From: Candidatus Nomurabacteria bacterium RIFCSPLOWO2_12_FULL_46_14
GTDB taxonomy: Bacteria; Patescibacteriota; Minisyncoccia; Phycocordibacterales; UBA9973
Assembly (NCBI GenBank): GCA_001786225.1
Contig: MFVV01000003.1
Span: 1 to 13,531, forward strand
Direction: 5' to 3'
Length of the DNA stretch: 13,531 nucleotides
The notes under the pieces are model-generated. The model made no database searches. It was not told where the DNA came from and saw only the letters and a program-made list of their open reading frames with translations. The translations under genes were made by a program, and so were the position numbers. Below are positions 12,721 through 13,531 of this stretch, in pieces. How positions within the stretch are numbered: position 1 is the stretch's first letter; each line of letters opens with the position of its first letter.

Positions 12721-12729
12721 TGTGGATAA
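12721..12729 (-). promoter_or_regulatory. Consensus DnaA box upstream of the SOS promoter
   Basis: The minus strand reads TTATCCACA, an exact match to the consensus DnaA box, 10 bp upstream of the -35. It is single, so it is more likely regulatory or chance than part of an origin. Confidence 0.45.
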
Positions 12730-12741
12730 CTTCGTAAGGAT

Positions 12742-12770
12742 AAAAAATTATTTTTGGAAACCCTCCAAAA
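12742..12770 (-). terminator. Terminator-like hairpin downstream of the NUDIX gene
   Basis: On the minus strand TTTTGGA pairs with TCCAAAA (12770-12764 with 12758-12752) around a 5-nt loop, and six T follow (12747-12742). The stem is AT-rich and of moderate strength. It would insulate the SOS promoter from NUDIX transcription. Confidence 0.5.
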
Positions 12771-12778
12771 TAAAATTT

Positions 12779-12812
12779 TTCTACTAAAATCGCGATCGCG
12801 AAGTTAGTAGAA
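12779..12812. repeat. 34-nt inverted repeat with central TCGCGATCGCGA
   Basis: Arms 12779-12795 and 12796-12812 pair at 15 of 17 positions, and the centre is the perfect 12-mer TCGCGATCGCGA, which includes GCGATCGC. It lies about 22 nt after the NUDIX stop and before the weaker terminator. It may be a 3'-end hairpin or a protein-binding palindrome. Confidence 0.6.
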
Positions 12813-12834
12813 CAACCTTAATTTTAACCTTTAG

Positions 12835-13316
12835 CTACTTGCTTGTTTTATCGTAGTCTAGTTCTACCGCTCGTCTTACCACCTTATCTAGAAAATAAAA
12901 CCAGTGGTCGAAATCTTTTTTCTTATTATTTTTCTCCCAATTAGTTTTCATCTCTTCCGGCGTTGTCCAAGCAAGAGAGAAATTTTCATGTTCCTCCATA
13001 GGAAACATGTCGCGTGCGCAAGGCGATTTTTGTCCTTGGCTCTGCTGTAAAAATGGCACAATGCTTCAGCAATCTTCTCAACATGCAGAAAGTCGTGGAG
13101 TCCGCTTTCTTCAGTAATTTCTCGCAATACTCCGCCTTCAATATCTTCAGCCTCATCTACCCCGCCGCCAAACAGCCTCAGCCTTCCGTCGGTGATATCC
13201 CTACCCACTGCGTATTTCTGATTTTCGGGGTCAAAGACAACTCCGCATCCCCCGTCTCTTCTTTCTTCATTCTCTCTCCTTATTCCAAATTCACGGATAT
13301 CTTCAGAATTTTTCAT
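12835..13316 (-). pseudogene. NUDIX hydrolase, interrupted by a one-base frameshift
   Basis: The first frame (start 13316) carries a perfect NUDIX box GX5EX7REUXEEXGU: Gly51, Glu57, Arg65-Glu66, Glu69-Glu70, Gly72. NUDIX enzymes hydrolyse nucleoside diphosphates linked to other groups; the substrate here is unknown. After HATCFL (about residue 106) the frame turns to a basic tail (WRNMKISLLLGQRRKR) and stops. A second frame continues from about 12999 as MEEHENFSLAWTTPEEMKTNW and ends at 12835, which reads as the natural NUDIX C-terminus. Joining them near 12999-13010 requires one base to have been lost and gives about 160 aa, a normal size. Either a pseudogene or an assembly or sequencing error. 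It lies 52 nt downstream of comM, on the same strand. Confidence 0.8.
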
Positions 13317-13323
13317 TTTTTTT

Positions 13324-13332
13324 ATTATACCA
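13324..13332 (-). promoter_or_regulatory. Extended -10 promoter of the NUDIX gene
   Basis: The minus strand reads TGGTATAAT, an extended -10 (TGnTATAAT), ending 7 nt before the ATG at 13316. No -35 is needed for this class. The transcript would be leaderless or nearly so. Confidence 0.55.
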
Positions 13333-13345
13333 ATTGCTTCTGGAC

Positions 13346-13364
13346 GACTAGGTCTTGCCTAGTC
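13346..13364. repeat. Inverted repeat between comM and the NUDIX gene
   Basis: GACTAGG / CCTAGTC (13346-13352 and 13358-13364) with a 5-nt loop, located 4 nt after the comM stop and just upstream of the NUDIX -10. No T-run follows, so it is either a weak 3' hairpin or a regulator site. Confidence 0.45.
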
Positions 13365-13368
13365 AATT

Positions 13369-13531
13369 TTACACGTTCACTCTCGGTCGGTATTGGATGG
13401 CCTCTAGGATGTGGTCGGCGGTGACTTCCTCGGCACCTGCCAAGTCGGCGATGGTGCGGGCGATTTTGATGACTCGGTGATAGGCTCGGGCGGAAAGCCC
13501 CAAGCGCTCCGCGCTGTCGTCCAGCATCGCC
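13369..13531 (-). CDS. comM: ComM/YifB-family Mg-chelatase-like AAA+ ATPase, C-terminal end (partial)
   Basis: The frame runs off the window edge and ends with TAA at 13369-13371, leaving 53 residues. The visible part (SAERLGLSARAYHRVIKIARTIADLAG, then ADHILEAIQYRPR) is the C-terminal helical domain of the ComM/YifB family. These proteins are AAA+ proteins related to magnesium chelatase; ComM acts as a branch-migration helicase in natural transformation. The ERLGLSARAYHR and AIQYR motifs are highly characteristic. The Walker motifs lie outside the window, so completeness cannot be judged. The gene is GC-rich compared with the NUDIX gene that follows 52 nt downstream. Confidence 0.88.
   Translation of the reverse strand, partial: AMLDDSAERLGLSARAYHRVIKIARTIADLAGAEEVTADHILEAIQYRPRVNV

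Noticed and set aside
12721..12812. Possible replication origin (DnaA box next to AT-rich DNA)
   Set aside because: Only one DnaA box is present, with no dnaA, dnaN or box cluster in the window.
12835..13059. Separate 74-aa gene starting at 13059
   Set aside because: Its first 20 residues are an out-of-frame reading of the NUDIX gene, and the rest continues the NUDIX fold, so it is the frameshifted half of one gene.
13014..13424. 136-codon plus-strand ORF opposite the NUDIX and comM genes
   Set aside because: It covers two recognised minus-strand genes and their promoter region, and has no recognisable motif.

Overview
The gene content and style fit a member of the Patescibacteria / Candidate Phyla Radiation, most likely a Parcubacteria-like lineage. 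This is an inference from compact overlapping genes, few Shine-Dalgarno sequences, several -10 boxes lying 6-8 nt before start codons, and the set RNase Y, HU, LexA and ComM. TGA is used as a stop (hydrolase gene, carA), so the TGA=Gly code of some related lineages does not apply. No rRNA, tRNA or CRISPR array was seen.

Layout: (1) 1-1538, an AT-rich accessory island. Three copies of a 21-33 nt REP-type palindrome bracket an alpha/beta hydrolase gene (+) and a REP-associated tyrosine transposase, RAYT (-). The palindromes run into the ends of these genes, and one supplies a likely -35 box for the transposase. (2) 1538-8020 (-), a pyrimidine operon pyrC-carA-carB-pyrB. Gene junctions overlap or are separated by 6 nt. 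It encodes the first three steps of UMP synthesis, the four activities fused in animal CAD, and its CarB resembles the CAD type. A hairpin followed by seven U lies just before pyrC and looks like an attenuator. carA and carB both carry extra residues encoded by palindromic DNA. (3) 8071-11597 (+), clpP, a small methyltransferase, rny (RNase Y) and an HU gene. Divergent promoters share one near-symmetric -10 region between pyrC and clpP. (4) 11647-12711 (-), a putative SOS unit. A textbook promoter (TTGACA, 18 bp, TATACT) has a perfect GAAC-N4-GTTC LexA operator inside its spacer. It reads through a three-way-junction RNA leader, a 64-aa unknown ORF and a second branched inverted repeat into lexA. 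(5) 12741-13531 (-), terminator-like hairpins, a NUDIX hydrolase gene broken by a one-base frameshift, and the 3' end of comM.

The most notable signals are the SOS-controlled unit with two branched RNA structures around an unknown small ORF, the REP/RAYT island with a hydrolase passenger, the pyr leader attenuator, and the repeated pattern of palindromic elements that add residues to proteins (RAYT, CarA, CarB, small ORF). All functional statements come from reading the sequence. No searches or folding programs were run.
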